Shown here in pieces: positions 42,100 through 54,799 of a stretch of 64,000 bases of DNA (position 1 is the first letter of the stretch; each line of letters begins with the position of its first letter). Source of the DNA: Thinopyrum elongatum (taxonomy: Eukaryota > Streptophyta > Magnoliopsida > Poales > Poaceae); assembly GCA_011799875.1 (NCBI GenBank), contig CM022302.1, positions 317,792,144-317,856,143 of the forward strand, written 5' to 3'. The notes beneath the pieces are model-generated. The model had not been told where the DNA came from and did no database searches. It worked only from the letters and a program-made list of their open reading frames with translations. The position numbers were made by a program, and so were the translations under genes.

Positions 42100-42400
42100 C
42101 GGAGCAGCGGTTGGGGAGTGGAACTTGTCAACAGGGCTACTCCAGTACTTTCGCTGGAAATTAGGTACATCATCTACCACTACTGTAGCACATCTTCCTC
42201 GGCTCCGGTGCGTTCTCGTCCGGGGCTTGGACGTCATCCTCCGCCTTTGTGTACTCGCCGCGGCGCCGCTGTCTGCCGTTGTGAATATGATCAACAAACG
42301 AGAGGAATCTGGAGAGGACTGTACGTGGAGAGGCGGACAGTCGGGACCCACCAGGTCCATGGCTGTATGCAAGCAAGTGCCTCATTAAAAACAATACTTC
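42100..42400 (+). repeat. right-arm duplicated block, copy 1
   Basis: Diverged copy of 43600-43895. The best-conserved part is GAGGACTGTACGTGGAGAGG and CACCAGGTCCATGG, with flanking ATC(A)ACAAACGAGAG. Confidence 0.75.
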
Positions 42401-42479
42401 CTCCTAATGCTATACTGACGTTGGGGCACACGGGTTTGTCAACGTAGTTACTAAAGAAGATAAATTTACAATGAAGCAA

Positions 42480-43310
42480 GTCATTGGGGAGATAGTAGGT
42501 ATCACTTATTATCAGTGGGCCAGCAAGTATCAGCTGGGTTGTGGGCTGCCCAGTCTAGGCTTTCTATTTTAACATGTGCAGCCCATGACATGCCGGTTTG
42601 TATTTTATTAGGGCCGTCATGTGTCGACCGGCCTATGGCCCTCCCATCCTAGGTTTTATTTTTTCTTAAACATCCGCAGCCCAACTTATGTATTTTGTTA
42701 AGAAAACGCAGAGGTCTGTTCTATTTTTCTATATAAGAATAGGAACGCCAGGTCCAACTTATGTTTCCCTTCTAACTATATTATATATATTTATATTATT
42801 TTATATGTTATTATATATTATTTTTATTATCATCATATATTTAACATATACTTGCATATATAAGAAAAAAAATATCCCACGTCTTATGAACTTATAAAAA
42901 TAAATGTTTAACAATAAAATCTTGGGTTTTTTTACGTTAACGCAACGAAAATCCTGGTGATTGTGTACAAAAGCTTGGTAGGATTTAAGGACCAATGTAA
43001 TAATAAAGCACTTATTATTTAAATATATTTATAACAAAATGCTCAGCCCCTGTTTATTTTCTGATAACATTGCTACGCCCAACCCAACATTATAATTAGA
43101 ACTAGCTAAGCAAAATCGTGTATTTCGAGAAAGTGCAAATGGGTTGTAATTTTTTAGGAAAAAAATAAAGGGGCCGCATTGACACTACATTATTTGTTCA
43201 CCCATGCCTGAAAATTCATGTATTTCGAGAAAGTGCAAATGGGCTGCAGTTTTTTAGAAAAAAAATAAATGGGCCGCATGGACGCTACATGATTTGTTCA
43301 CCCAGCCCAG
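42480..43310. other. AT-rich stretch ending in a 100-bp tandem duplication
   Basis: Very AT-rich to 43100. From 43118 a unit with TATTTCGAGAAAGTGCAAAT and GGGCCGCAT(T/G)GAC(A/G)CTACAT occurs twice with period 100 bp (43121 and 43221). No genes. Confidence 0.8.
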
Positions 43311-43599
43311 CAAATGGATTGTGAATTCTAAACAAATGGATTGAATACGTGCCACATTTTTGGAGGCTGAAATGTCGGCCAATAGGTCGAAGCCAACACA
43401 AGGCATTGTCAACTTAGTCGACAAATGATTCTGACATTGATAGCCATTGGATTTACATCCAACGGCCGGCATCTATCTTCAATCTCTCGACTTCTTCCTC
43501 CAGCGCTGCCGAGACCACCTGCTCCCGTCTCCAGCTGCTAGCAGCTCTGCTTAGCACACTTCGCTGCGAAGTGCTACCCCATCGTTGGCCAGGCCATCC

Positions 43600-43895
43600 C
43601 TCCACCCCTCCACACCTCCTGTTATTCTCCGCGTCGACTGCAGAGCCACGCCGCACCAAAACCAATTAACCCTCGTACACCTCTCCGTCTGCGACTCCAC
43701 TGCTGTGTCTTCCCATCTACGTCTCGTTGCCATCCGGGTCCTCGTCGTCGTCCATCGCCTTGGTGCGCTCGGTGCGGCGTGGTCAACGTGGTCAATAAAC
43801 AAGAGTCATTGGAAGAGGACTGTACGTGGAGAGGCTGACAGTGGGGACGCACCAGGTCCATGGACGCACGCATGCAACCGCCTCCTTATTACACG
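43600..43895 (+). repeat. right-arm duplicated block, copy 2
   Basis: See copy 1 at 42100-42400. Shared GAGGACTGTACGTGGAGAGG at 43815-43834. Confidence 0.75.
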
Positions 43896-44150
43896 AAAAT
43901 AAAATTATTCCTTCCCCTGAAAGCTGGGACCCACCACGTATATCTTCGCAAGGAAGGAAGTGCCTCCTTATTCCTGCCCCTGACAGCTGGGACCCACCAA
44001 CAACATATTTGCATGCAACGAAGTGCCTCCTTATTACTGGCAAAAAATATATGATTCCGCCCCTGATAGCTGGGACCTGTCATCTATATATTCGCACGCA
44101 AGGAAGTGCCTCCTTGTCCTCCCTGACAGCTGGGACCCACCCGGTCGAAT
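43880..44150 (+). repeat. tandem repeat around AAGTGCCTCCTTATT and GACAGCTGGGACCCACC
   Basis: Four units of about 64-80 bp, each with (A)AGTGCCTCCTTATT followed by CCCCTGACAGCTGGGACCCA. Lengths vary because of AT-rich inserts. Confidence 0.85.
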
Positions 44151-44339
44151 CGTACGTAGCATTGTCTGTGTACATACCGGTCGATCGGTCTGTCTGCCAT
44201 GATGAACCTTGGCCGAGTAAGGAGTGGTAGTAGTTCAGGCAGTCCCGTCTAAATCCTGTACACATACGACAGCTACATTGCAAAAAAGACGGCCATGTAC
44301 GTACACACGGGCATGGTCTCAAACGCGTACAGCGACGGT

Positions 44340-45010
44340 GTCCTGTTCATCAGCAGCCAACCGGCTAGGTCAGAATGCGTCCTATTCAACGGGAGCCAAC
44401 CGGCTTGGATGGAACAGCCAAAACGAGGTCTGGCGTACCGCAGTACGAAGGAAACGGCCTTCTGTTTGACCGCCTACGGTCGAAACAGGATCCTATTCAT
44501 TGGAAAGGGTCTGGCGTACCGCAAAACGGAGTAAACGGACTTCTCTTCGACCTCCTATGGTCGAAACGGGTCAAGTTCATTTGGAGGGGTGTGGCGTACC
44601 GCAAAACGGGACTCCATGAGCTACTGTTCATCCACCGTCTACTGCCTCTTTCTAGCCTCCACGGGCTACTGTTCATCCAATGTCGACTTCCTCCAACCTC
44701 CACGGGCTACTGTTCATCCCCGTCGACTTCCTCCAGCCTCCACCTGCTACTGTTTATCCACCGCGACCTTCCTCCTGCCTCCACCACAACTGTTCATCCA
44801 TGGGCTACTATTCATCCAGCCTCCACCGGCTACTGTTCAACCAGCCCTCCACGAGGTCCTGTTCATTCACCCCCAACCATCTCGGGTGTGGCGGCCTCCT
44901 CGATGGGGTCCTGTTCATCCAGCGGCAACAACCTACTACCACGAGGTCCTGTTTATCCAACCCCCATCAAGAACTATTCATCCAACCTCCAACAACGGTC
45001 ACTGTTCATC
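44340..45010 (+). repeat. CACTA right subterminal repeat region
   Basis: 44340-44620 has three units with GGTCTGGCGTACCGCAAAACG and CTATGGTCGAAACGGG. 44620-45010 holds more than ten copies of CTACTGTTCATCCA or close variants (GTCCTGTTCATCCA, CTACTATTCATCCA), spaced 25-60 bp. The motif is unrelated to the GGCCCRTTAACGG motif of the left end. Confidence 0.88.
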
Positions 45011-45487
45011 AAGAGGCAGGTTCGATCGGCTTCAGTTAGCAGTAGTAGCGAAGGAATCGCTCGGGTTCAGTTAATAGCCAAGGGATCGAGGGTTCAGTAA
45101 CGTAGCTAGTGCAATCGCTCAGGTTCAGTAAGCGAACGCCTCTCTTAGGTTCGGTTAGAGCCCAACACCTCACACACACGCGCGTACGTGTACGAGAGAA
45201 ACGCGCTCCCTGCATCGCTCGGCCCTGACCACCCACCATAACCGGGAACTCCCCAATATTTTCCTCGACCTCGCTTCTACCATGATTTTTCCCGTCATGG
45301 ATGGCCGAAAGAATGTCATGCAGGTGCGTCTCTGGCCCGCCCAAGACGAAAAGCCCATTTTCTATCATGATTTTTTGTCATAGAAGTAGGAGCCCACCAC
45401 ATCTATGATGATACGTGTTTTTGTCACAATTATCGTCATAGAAGTGTCATAAGCATGAAAGAAAAAAAATTCGTTCGGGCCAAAATG

Positions 45488-45513
45488 TCACGGATGTGTC
45501 TTTTTTTGTAGTG
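45488..45513 (-). repeat. CACTA right terminal inverted repeat
   Basis: TCACGGATGTGTC followed by TTTTTTTGTAGTG; partner of 14461-14485. The target duplication CAT follows at 45514-45516. Confidence 0.93.
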
Positions 45514-47032
45514 CATGCACGTATCATCTCTTGTTATGCTAAGAAGTTGGAGCATGATTTATTATTGAGTGTCTTCCTTTGCGTGAAGGTCGGGGGTGCG
45601 CGATGGTTAACTCCTAGCAACCTCCTCCCTAGGGGCATGTGGAGTAGTACTTTGCTTCGAGGGCTAATAGACTTTGGTAATAAGTATGTGAGTTCTTTAT
45701 GACTAATGTGAGTCCATGGATTATAGGCACTCTCACCTTTCCGCAATTTGCTAGTCTCTTCGGTACCGTGCATTGCCCTTTCTCACCTCAAGAGTTGGTG
45801 CAAACTTCGCTGGTGCATCCAAACCCCGTGATATGATATGGTCTATTGCACATAAGCCTCCTTATCTTCCTCAAAACAGCCACCATCGCTACCTATCATG
45901 GCATTTCCATAGCCATTCCAAGATATATTTCCATGCAACTTCCACTGTTCCGTTTATGTGACACACATCATCATTGTCATATTGCTTTGCATGATCATAT
46001 AGCTGACATAGTATTAGTGGCTCAGCCACTATTCATCATTATCATACATGTTATGCTAGTATCATTGCACATCCTGGTACACTGCCAGAGGCATTCATAT
46101 AGAGTCATGTTTCAGTTTCATGAAGTTGTAATATTGATTTGTAAGTAAATAGAAGTGTGATGATCATCATTATTGATTATTAGAGCATTGTCCCACTGAG
46201 GAAATAAAAAAATAGAGAAAAATTGCCCAAAAAATGAGAGAAAAAGAGAGACGGGGCAATGTTACTATCCTTTTCCACACTTGTGCTTCAAAGTAGCACC
46301 ATGTTTTTCATATAGAGAGTCTCCTATGTTGTTACTTTCATATACTAGTGGGAATTTTTCATTATAGAACTTGTCTTGTATATTCCGATGATGGGCTTCC
46401 TCAAATGCCCGAGGTCTTCTAGAGCAAGCAAGTTGGATGCACACCCACTTAGTTTTCAGTTTTAGCTTTCATACACTTGTAGCCCTTAGTGCAGCCGTTG
46501 CATGGAAATCCCTACTCCTCGCATTGACATCAATTGATGGTCATCTCCATAGCACATTGATTAGCCGCGTCGATGTGATACTTTCCCCTTTTGTCTTCTC
46601 CAAATTAAGCCCTACCACAGCATTCTATTCCGCCCATAGTGCTATATCATGGCTCGCGCTCATGTATTGCTTAGGGGTTGAAAGAGCTGAAGCGCATCAA
46701 AAAGTATGAACAAAGTGCTTGGCTGACATCGGGGTAGTGCTTGATTTATATTTTGTGTTAAGAAGATGGAGCATGACAAGGCTATATGTTGTTGTAGGGA
46801 TATCGTTCTTTAGCATTCATATTTTGAAAGCCATGATTGTTTGTTGGTATGCCTGAGTATTAATGTCTTTATATCAAATTATAGACTATTGCTTTGAATC
46901 ATTCGGATCTAAATATTCATACCATAAAAGAAATATTACATGATAGACATGTTAGGTAGCATTCCACATCAAAAATTCTATTTTTATCATTTAATTGCTC
47001 GAGGACGAGCATGAATTAAGCTTGGGGATGCT
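45514..47032 (+). other. non-coding interior of the Athila-like element, right part
   Basis: Continues the interior broken at 14460. AT-rich; ORFs are short and unsupported. It ends with GACGAGCATGAATTAAGCTTGGGGATGCT, whose AAGCTTGGGGATG part also occurs at about 13826 and 13883, and which sits in the polypurine-tract position before the LTR. Confidence 0.65.
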
Positions 47033-47382
47033 TGATATGTCTTCAACGTATCTATAATATTTTATTGTTCCATGCTATTATAGTATCAATATTCGATGTT
47101 TTATATGCAATTATATGCAATTTTATATCATTTTTTTTGGACTAACCTATTAACCTAGTGCCCAACACAAGTTGCTATTTTTTGCTTGTTTTGGCTTTTT
47201 AGAAAATCAATAACAAACAGAGTCGAAACGGAGAAAAAACTTTGGATTGATTTTTTTTGGACCAGAAGGGACCCATGAAGGTTCAGGAGAAGACCAAAAG
47301 AGTCACGAGGGAGCGACAAGCTCAGGGGATGCGCCCCAGGCTTGTGGGCCCCTCGTGGCACCTCTTCACCTAATTCCACCCC

Positions 47383-47389
47383 TATAAAT
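47383..47389 (+). promoter_or_regulatory. TATA box of the Athila-like LTR
   Basis: TATAAAT in CACCCCTATAAATTCCC, followed by ACATTAGAGAGCCACC, the expected start-site region. Confidence 0.65.
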
Positions 47390-49505
47390 TCCCAAATATT
47401 CCCAATACATTAGAGAGCCACCTGAAACACTTTTTCCGCCACCGCAAGTTTCTGTTCTTCCGCGATCTCATCTGGAGGCCTTTTCTGGCTCCCTACTAGA
47501 GGGGGAATCAATCATGGAGGGCTTGTACATCATCCTTGCTGCCCTTACGATGATGCATGAGTAGTTCACCAAAGACCGATGTGTCCATAGCTAGCAGCTA
47601 GATAGCTTATTCTTTCTCTTTGAACTTCAATACAATGTTCTCCTTGATGTTCTTGGAGTTCTTTTTTATGTAATCTTCTTTTCCGGTGTGTTTTTTAGGA
47701 TCCGATGAATTGTGGGTTTATGATCAGATTATTCATGAATATTAATTGAGTCTTCTCTCAATTCTTTTGTCACACCCTGATTTTCATGCCACAACACTTA
47801 AGCTAATAAATCATGACAAAATGTGGTTTGACAAAAACTTTTGAGTGTTTTGAACTTTCCTTGATTGGATTTTAATTGCTGTTTGCAAGTGCTCTAAAAG
47901 TCAAATAAATCCTCCAACTCTTATACTCCTTCTCCTTGATCCAAAACTTTGCTCAATGATCATTCCATGTGTGTAGTACATAATAGAATTTTCTTACAAA
48001 AATAATTTGGCCAAAAAGAATTTTCTAAATTAGGTTTTAAAAAAAACCCTGAATTGAGCCTTGCACTACAAGTACTTAATTAAGGGAAGAAAAAATCTTC
48101 CAAAATATATGTTTGATTCCTATTAGATATAGTACCCCCATAAACCACAAAATTATTATTTTAAAAGTTATTTTGCTATTTTATTTGAAGGCTTTTTCTT
48201 AAGGCCAGAAATTGTCTTTAATAGGTTAAAATTATTTTAAAGCTTCAAAAATAGTTGAGAAAATTTAGGGAAACTCAGTGGACATATATTTTCCATATAT
48301 ATGAGTTTCAACACATGGTCATGATCATAATATTGGACAAAACCCTCCTAAACCATTTCTGTTCATTTCAAGTATTTGAAATGTTTCTATAAGAAATATT
48401 TTCGAATAAACCTAGTAAAATTCTAGCAAGTCACATATGCATAATGTGATGATCTTGCAAAGTTTCATCTCAATCAAAATCTTTTTGGTTCACAAAAGTG
48501 CCCCAAAACCCTCTCTGTCCAGAACCAAACTTGAACAACTTTGCATTGCCAACTTTCTCCATTTGACCCCAAACTTTGTGGACATGCTCAAATACCCAAA
48601 TAATGTCACTACACCAAGTGGTGCATCAAGGAGAAGAGATTAGCTTAGCTAGATCCAAGCAAATCCATTTCTGTTGATTTCTAGAGTTTACAAAAGTTAC
48701 ATTGTGAACTTTATCCAAATGAGCCCAAATTTCTACCACATTTCCAAATGGTCATGTGCATCATCCCCATCAAGATGCACAAGAAGGAGACAAGTGAAAG
48801 TGGCTCAAACTTGCATCAATCACCTTCTGCCATTTTTCCAAAATCATCACTTTGACCTCTTCCACTATTCCCCATGAACTCAATTTTTTACCACAGCTAA
48901 CCATGATCACCTTCTACCTCTGGTAAAATTTGCAAGGCCATGGAACAATAAATGGAGGGTGAAATCCTCACTTTCTCTCTCTGGACAGCTTCTTTCTCTC
49001 TCTCCCGCTCCACCCTTCTCTCACCAGGGCCTCTCCAGGGCATCCAATGGCCCTTCCCACTTCTTTACTTCTCCCTAGAGCTGCTGGACACTAGGAGCCA
49101 AGCCCAGAGAACCAAAAAATGGCCATGCCGGCCACACACGCGCTCTGGAGCGCGCTACAGTGCGCTCCCACACTGTAGCCGCCCTCTGCCCAACGCCTCC
49201 GACCACCTCGGCTCTCCCCTGCGCGCCAGCAGGACCACGTCGACGTCCGGGGCATGCCATGCCCCTGTCCCCCTCCTCTTTCCTCCTCCTGCTGCCTCCC
49301 TTCGCACGCGCGTCGGTTGCCCGAGAGCTCCAATGGGCGAGCTCACACGCGCGATGCCTCTGGCCCTCCCCACTCTCTCTCTTCCTTCCCCTGGTCGGAG
49401 ACCACCTCCACGAACGCCCCAGACACGCCCACATGAGCTCCCGTGACCTACAGTGACGGCAACAACCCCGCCGGCGCACTAGTCCACGGTGAGCCACGGG
49501 CCAGC

Positions 49506-49513
49506 TATTTAAA
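49506..49513 (+). promoter_or_regulatory. TATA box of the 5' LTR
   Basis: TATTTAAA in AGCTATTTAAAGACTCTCC, followed by CCTCACCACCACTCACTCTC. The same box is at 57220-57227 in the 3' LTR. Confidence 0.7.
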
Positions 49514-51329
49514 GACTCTCCGAGCCTCCCTCACCACCACTCACTCTCTCCCACTCCCAATCGTCCTCCTGCGCCTCCCGTTCATCTCCAGAGGGCCTTG
49601 AGCTCGAGATCGAGATCGAGCTCGAGCTCCGCCGCTTCGGCTCACCGGCGTTTGCGCGGTACAGGCCTCCTTCGCCACTCCTCTTCCTCGATCTGGAACC
49701 ACCGCAGCCCACTGATCCTTTCCCCGTCATTTCCCCCTTCGTTTGCAGCCGGGGACAACCACAACCACCGACGACCGAAGCTCCTCCACCGCGTGACCTC
49801 GTCGCCGGCGAACCAGGCCACTCCGGCAACCGCAACCACCACCACCCGAACGGCGACACAACGAGGAGTCCAGCAATGCCATCAGCTCACCCCGCCGTGC
49901 CCAGAAACATCGCCGGTGAGCTCGCCGGCCTCTCTGCCACTTGGTTGGAGATGACAGCTAGATCCCACCTGTCATCCTTACCTCTCTCTCCCGCTGGCAG
50001 CCGGGCCCCGCCTGTCAGGTTTAAATGTGCGCGCGCGTGCGACCGCTCGCCCGGGCCATTTCCCTTCTGGGCCTGCTACGCTGCGGCTGTTCTGGCCCAG
50101 TAAGCACAGTAGCCCCCAGCCTTTTACTTTTTCTTTTTACAGTGGGTTTACAAAAATTCCATAGCCCACATTATTTATCCAAATTAAATAATTCCAAATC
50201 CAAAAATCTTGTAATAATCCCACCTATTTAATGGTGTAACTTTCATGCAAATCCATCACACTTTTCTGTACTATTCTAATTTAAATTGAAATTTGAGCAA
50301 TTAAATCCATATTTGAAAATCCGTTTCTCTGTTTCTATAGCTCCAATTCTAAAACTAAGAATTTTTGCATTCTTAGTTTTCATCCTAATATTTAACAAAA
50401 ATAAGTTGACATTTTTATGAGCACTTTTATTTTTCTGTTTGTGCTATTGCCTTATTGTGTGCCCGATACTTTGCGATGTTAGATTGCGAAGTTGACGAAG
50501 GAGTTGGACCAGAAGGATTTGAAGACCTCGAAGACATGTTTGAGTCGGGCAAGCAGCCCTTTGACCATGTCTATGAAACACTTTTATGCATTTCATATAG
50601 CACCTTATTATTGTTGCATCGGAATCATGATGAGATGGTAACCACTTTAGTGGGTTGCCTCCGTTACTTCCTCATTGATACTTGCATTGTGCATGACCCT
50701 ACCTTCCTATGAGGGTTATGTGGGTGGGAGTAGATAGGATGCCGAAGCAGTTGCTACGCAAATGAGTTGGGCATATGCATGGTGATGGAGACAAGTATGT
50801 TTTCAAAGACTTTTCAAAAACCCCATCGGGTGCCACTAATGCCCGAGGGAGATGATGAGCTAGGTAACCACTTGATAAAGAAGTGGTGTACCGGAGCAAG
50901 TTGTGTGAGTGTGATTTTCGAAAACGGATTGGTTTAAGTTGCGACCGTTATTCCAACCTTACATGTACAACCACAATACCCCTTATGGGACGGGGCTTTG
51001 TTGATTACTTTGGTCAATATGAGCAGGGAGCCCGCATTACTAGTGGCAGGAGAGTATGAGTTACTCTCTCGATACGGAGTCATGCCAGGTAGGGCGACTA
51101 TGGCTATTTTTACAGACACCGGGCACACCATTATGTCCCCTCTCGGATGGTACGATCTCGAGTGAGTCTTGTATGATGTACATCATGAGGACAAGGGCCA
51201 ACGAGTGGACTCTTTGTTAGTGTTGTCAAGGGAAAGATAATTTTCGGGTGTTTACCTCGGGTATGTAATATACCGCGAGTCGTGGCTTGACACGGAAGTT
51301 CCCCGAGTCTTGTGGGTAAAGTGTGCAAC

Positions 51330-51358
51330 CTCTGCAGAGTGTCAAACTATTCGAATAG
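51330..51358. promoter_or_regulatory. paired palindromes in the 5' LTR
   Basis: CTCTGCAGAG, 7 bp, CTATTCGAATAG; same layout as at 24782 in the solo LTR. Confidence 0.8.
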
Positions 51359-52060
51359 CCGTGTCCACGGTCAAGGACAGTTGGGTAACTGCTCTTGGGC
51401 TGCGTCCACATGTTTATGAAACCCGGTGAGTGTGTATGGGAAAGTGGAAAGAACTACTTGGGTCAAGTCAAAAGACTTGCCATGATAAATAAGAAGGATT
51501 GGTTCCAACTCTATTTATGTTGATATCTGTAACTTGTCCTCATGGTTACTTGAATACTTATGATGCATGCCTTACAAATTGTTGAACATGTCATAGCACT
51601 CAAAACTAGCTTTCCACAAAAAATTACCTATGTCATGCATTGTTATACCTTGATGCAAAACATGGGTTGCTTGCGAGTACATTCAAAGTACTCATTGGCT
51701 TGCCACTAGTTATTTAATTGGCCAGGCATGGAAGAGCAGGAGTTCGAGGGAGAGTTCTTTGGTAATGAACATGCGAACTAGGACGTTTCCCAGTCAGAAT
51801 GTCTGTAGGGTTAAGGCAGATGGCATGGGTTCTACTTATCAACGATGATTTCCGCTGCTTGTGTTTTATGTGATGTTCAGCCCTTGAGGCTTTATCTATG
51901 TAAGACTTGACCATAAAGGTCATAATTTGTGTAAGACGGTATGTATGGATGTAAGACTCTTGTTATTCAGCTTCTATGTGTTCAGTGAGCATTGATCTCT
52001 GGGATCACTGTACACATGCACTCGGTGACTTCGACATGTAAGTCGGTGTCCCCACAGAGC

Positions 52061-52073
52061 TGGTATCAGAGCC
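52061..52073 (+). promoter_or_regulatory. primer binding site (initiator tRNA-Met)
   Basis: TGGTATCAGAGCC, 4 bp after the LTR end CCCCACA. Confidence 0.92.
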
Positions 52074-52336
52074 ATCCTGACTGTAGGATGCCTTAGTTAG
52101 CATGGTCGTTAGTTAGGACGAAAATCACTTTACAAACCCTCTATACTTCTCTTCCTTTCTAAGACTTACCAAACCTAAGGGGATATTTCCCTTATTGACC
52201 TCTCCTATTCAACTTTTGTAGATGGCCATCGCCCCCTTGAGACTTCTTATGATAGGATTCCCATCACTCCTAAGAGACTGCCTCCAACAATGCCACTATC
52301 CTTTGCTGCCCATGTACACCCTGCATTAACTGGAAA

Positions 52337-52940
52337 ATGATGTGTTCGAGAAAGAGTTCTACGCCAAGATTTTTGTGCCTGCCAAGGCCTCACCCCAGGG
52401 ATGGTTCTTCATTGGACCGCCCATGCCAACAAGAGACCTGGCCATTCAGCAAGTGGCATACGAAGCGCTCCTCTGTCTCTGAGACCTACCTACCTGGCAA
52501 GAGCGGATTTGGAGCCCCGACTCAAGTGATTATTTCCCCAGAAGACAAGGATCCAACCCTCAAGTACCAGATTCGTTTCTTCAACGCAGGAGACTACCTT
52601 CTATGTCACCTTACCGAAGCATTCCTTAAGGCTCACCAAGACGTCCCTTCACTTCTGCACCTCCACTGCCTCGAGAATAAGAAGGTGGTCGAACGAGAAC
52701 AGCAAATCACTGCCCTACAAGCCCACATCGCCAATCAGAAGCAGCAAATTGAGGAACTTCAGAAAGCCCGCAACCGAACCCCACGAAGGAGGCATAGGAA
52801 TGGATTTCCATATCCACCTCGTAGAGGATCATCGTCAGGCCCCCGACGACGTAACCCAAGACTGAATAACAACCTTTTTTGCTTCCGTCACATGTCACGG
52901 GTGTGGTGAACTTGGGCATATTAACAGGATGTGTCCCAAC
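52337..52940 (+). pseudogene. gag: gag remnant with CCHC zinc knuckle
   Basis: The open frame has IRFFNAGDYLLCHLTEAFLK, then a coiled-coil segment (VVEREQQITALQAHIANQKQ) and a basic Arg-rich tail, all features of a Gypsy gag C-terminal half. A frameshift near 52880 leads to CHGCGELGHINRMCP (52893-52937), a canonical CX2CX4HX4C knuckle that binds RNA during packaging. The knuckle residues are all present, but frame and N-terminus are broken. Confidence 0.75.
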
Positions 52941-54790
52941 AAGCAGCCGACTGTCACATGCCCATTGGCACCCCAGGAGAACCCAGAAACTGAAGACTGA
53001 GCGCCCTTCTCTCCGAGTGGTGAAGCAAGCACGACTACTAGATCCGAGGACCCCTAGGGTAGGATGAGTCGTGTACCCCCTATGCGTAGTCGAGTCCATA
53101 TGATGGTTCAAATGAAACCATGTTGTGTGTTGATTGTTTTTATCTGTTGTGTTTCGATATTAGTCGCACTTTTGCCCTAGGCAACATGTACGTGACTATA
53201 TCACCTATCTTATCTTAATGAATGTGTGTGGCCCTTTCAGCACTTGTTTGTTGCACTTGCACTATAGAACCCCCTTTAGGCACCTCCTCTATGCTACTTC
53301 TCCCTCTCATCTCTTTCATCAATTGAAGACCAGCAAGACATGATGCACCAAGGATTCCCCCTCGGCAACCTACTAGCACTGAAGACCTTTGCTGCAGCAT
53401 CCTCGACCAAGTGCAACCCCGTAGAGTTATGTTTACCCATCAAGATTGGAAATCCATCCCTAGACCCTTCGAGACTTCACGAGATACCCCATCTCGAATC
53501 CTTAACCATGTGCTTAACCCACAGAATTGCAAGAGAACCAGTTAAGCGTCCGAAACCTTGCTCAGCACTGGGTTCATCATGGAACTAGTGGGCATAGTGA
53601 ACGAGCACATTATCATCTTAAGATAGCACCAAAACTGGCGATGCCATAGGGAAGACCAATTTGAGGATATAGGAATAGAGGACAAATGACTTGATGAGTT
53701 TATATCGGTGACCTTGAGGAATTATCTGAGACTCTTTGGTGGATTATGAGGCTTTCATGTTGGTAGAGGAACTTGGTGTGATCAAGATAATAGAGTAGCA
53801 TAACTTTTATTACCCCTAAGTAAATTGGATTTAGTAGGACAAATTATGATCGCAAGCTGAAATTCTTGGAAGTATAAGGATTTGACTCAACTAGGGGATA
53901 TTGATAGGAAGTGGTAATGTTACGATAATGACTTGGGGGAACATGTAGGAATTCTCGTTGGACATGAGATTTGGATTTAAATAGGTGATCCTAGTGGAGT
54001 ATAGATGCTGAGTAAGTCTACATGGTTCGGAGTAAATTGGATTTAGACTGATGATCTCGATCATGATGCCATGTTTCTCGGTGGACGAAAAACTAGGAGA
54101 TTGGATTAATTGTCGGAGTTGAATTAGGGATCTATATAAGCTTGACATAGGAGTTTATCAGATCATGATAATGGAAATTGGTGGACTGACTATAGTAAGG
54201 ATAGCCCTTTCAAATATTTGGGGATTGTAGGACATTAGAAGGTCATGTGGAACACCATAGACATTGGATTTGTAGAATTAATGAAGTATGTAGTTAATGG
54301 GCTGTTGGAGTTGATTCATAGGAAAGGAAACAAGATCTTGGATTGGTATACGATGTGTTTCCTTAGGATAGAGATGCACTATCTTGGACCTTGGAAGAAT
54401 AAGCTGGGTACTTGGATTGTGATTTTTAAGCTTAGCAGATTGTATGTTCTACCCATGGATTTTTGCATAGATATGAGTTTGGGGATAGTTGACATGTATG
54501 GTTTTGTTAGACCTCCTCTCGGGAGCCATGAGGATGTGAATAACATGAGTGATGATTGGAGTTGACCTATACAGGATGATTCTTTCGATAATACGATGTG
54601 ATTTGTTTGAAGGACTAGGTAGAACTATTGGCATCTCAGAAACCGTGCTTAAGGATAAGATGATAAACATTCACCCACACACTAGAATCCTTGAAACCCT
54701 TAAGCCCTACCAAGCCACAACATGGTCGGATCATGACAATGGGCTTTGGCTCTAGGTCAAGAATACCTTGGACAATACTCAACCATGACC
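52941..54790 (+). other. non-coding interior replacing pol
   Basis: AT-rich sequence without pol domains. The longest frame (54245-54565) has no recognisable motif. This occupies the place where protease and most of RT should be. Confidence 0.6.
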
Positions 54791-54799
54791 ACCACCAGT

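Larger units (their letters stand above)
14461..45513. mobile_element. 31-kb CACTA (En/Spm) DNA transposon with gene cassettes
   Basis: The left end is CACTACAAAAAAAACACTTC and the right end, reverse-complemented, is CACTACAAAAAAAGACACAT, so the termini match over 25-26 bp with one indel and one mismatch up to TCCGTGA. Both sides carry CAT (14458-14460 and 45514-45516), the 3-bp target duplication expected for CACTA elements. The span is 31,053 bp, or about 24.9 kb after removing two solo LTRs and one retroposon. The ends resemble the Triticeae Jorge family, from memory. I could not recognise a TnpD-type transposase anywhere inside, so it is probably non-autonomous. Contents: subterminal repeats, a minus-strand multi-exon gene with repeated exons, several cassette-like ORFs, an exonuclease pseudogene and an inverted gene pair. 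Confidence 0.92.
47768..52056 (+). repeat. 5' LTR, 4289 bp
   Basis: Starts TGTCACACCCTGATTTTCAT and ends GTCGGTGTCCCCACA. Contains a TATA box (49506-49513), a GC-rich leader-like segment (49100-50100), and the paired palindromes at 51330-51358. The ORFs in the GC-rich segment (for example 48952-49446 and 49598-49954) recur in the 3' LTR with frame changes and are not considered genes. Confidence 0.92.

Noticed and set aside
48952..50103. Overlapping GC-rich ORFs in the 5' LTR and their counterparts at 56665-57792
   Set aside because: Frames differ between the two LTR copies and composition alone explains them. This is the long GC-rich LTR segment downstream of the TATA box.
50455..50712. 85-codon ORF with an acidic EGFEDLEDMFE segment in the 5' LTR
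   Set aside because: The 3' LTR copy has a stop at the equivalent place (AAGTAG near 58276), and the position in the LTR makes a functional gene unlikely. I keep it only as a possible relic.
52061..52073. Possible tRNA gene fragment
   Set aside because: Only the 13-nt primer-binding complement is present, with no cloverleaf around it.
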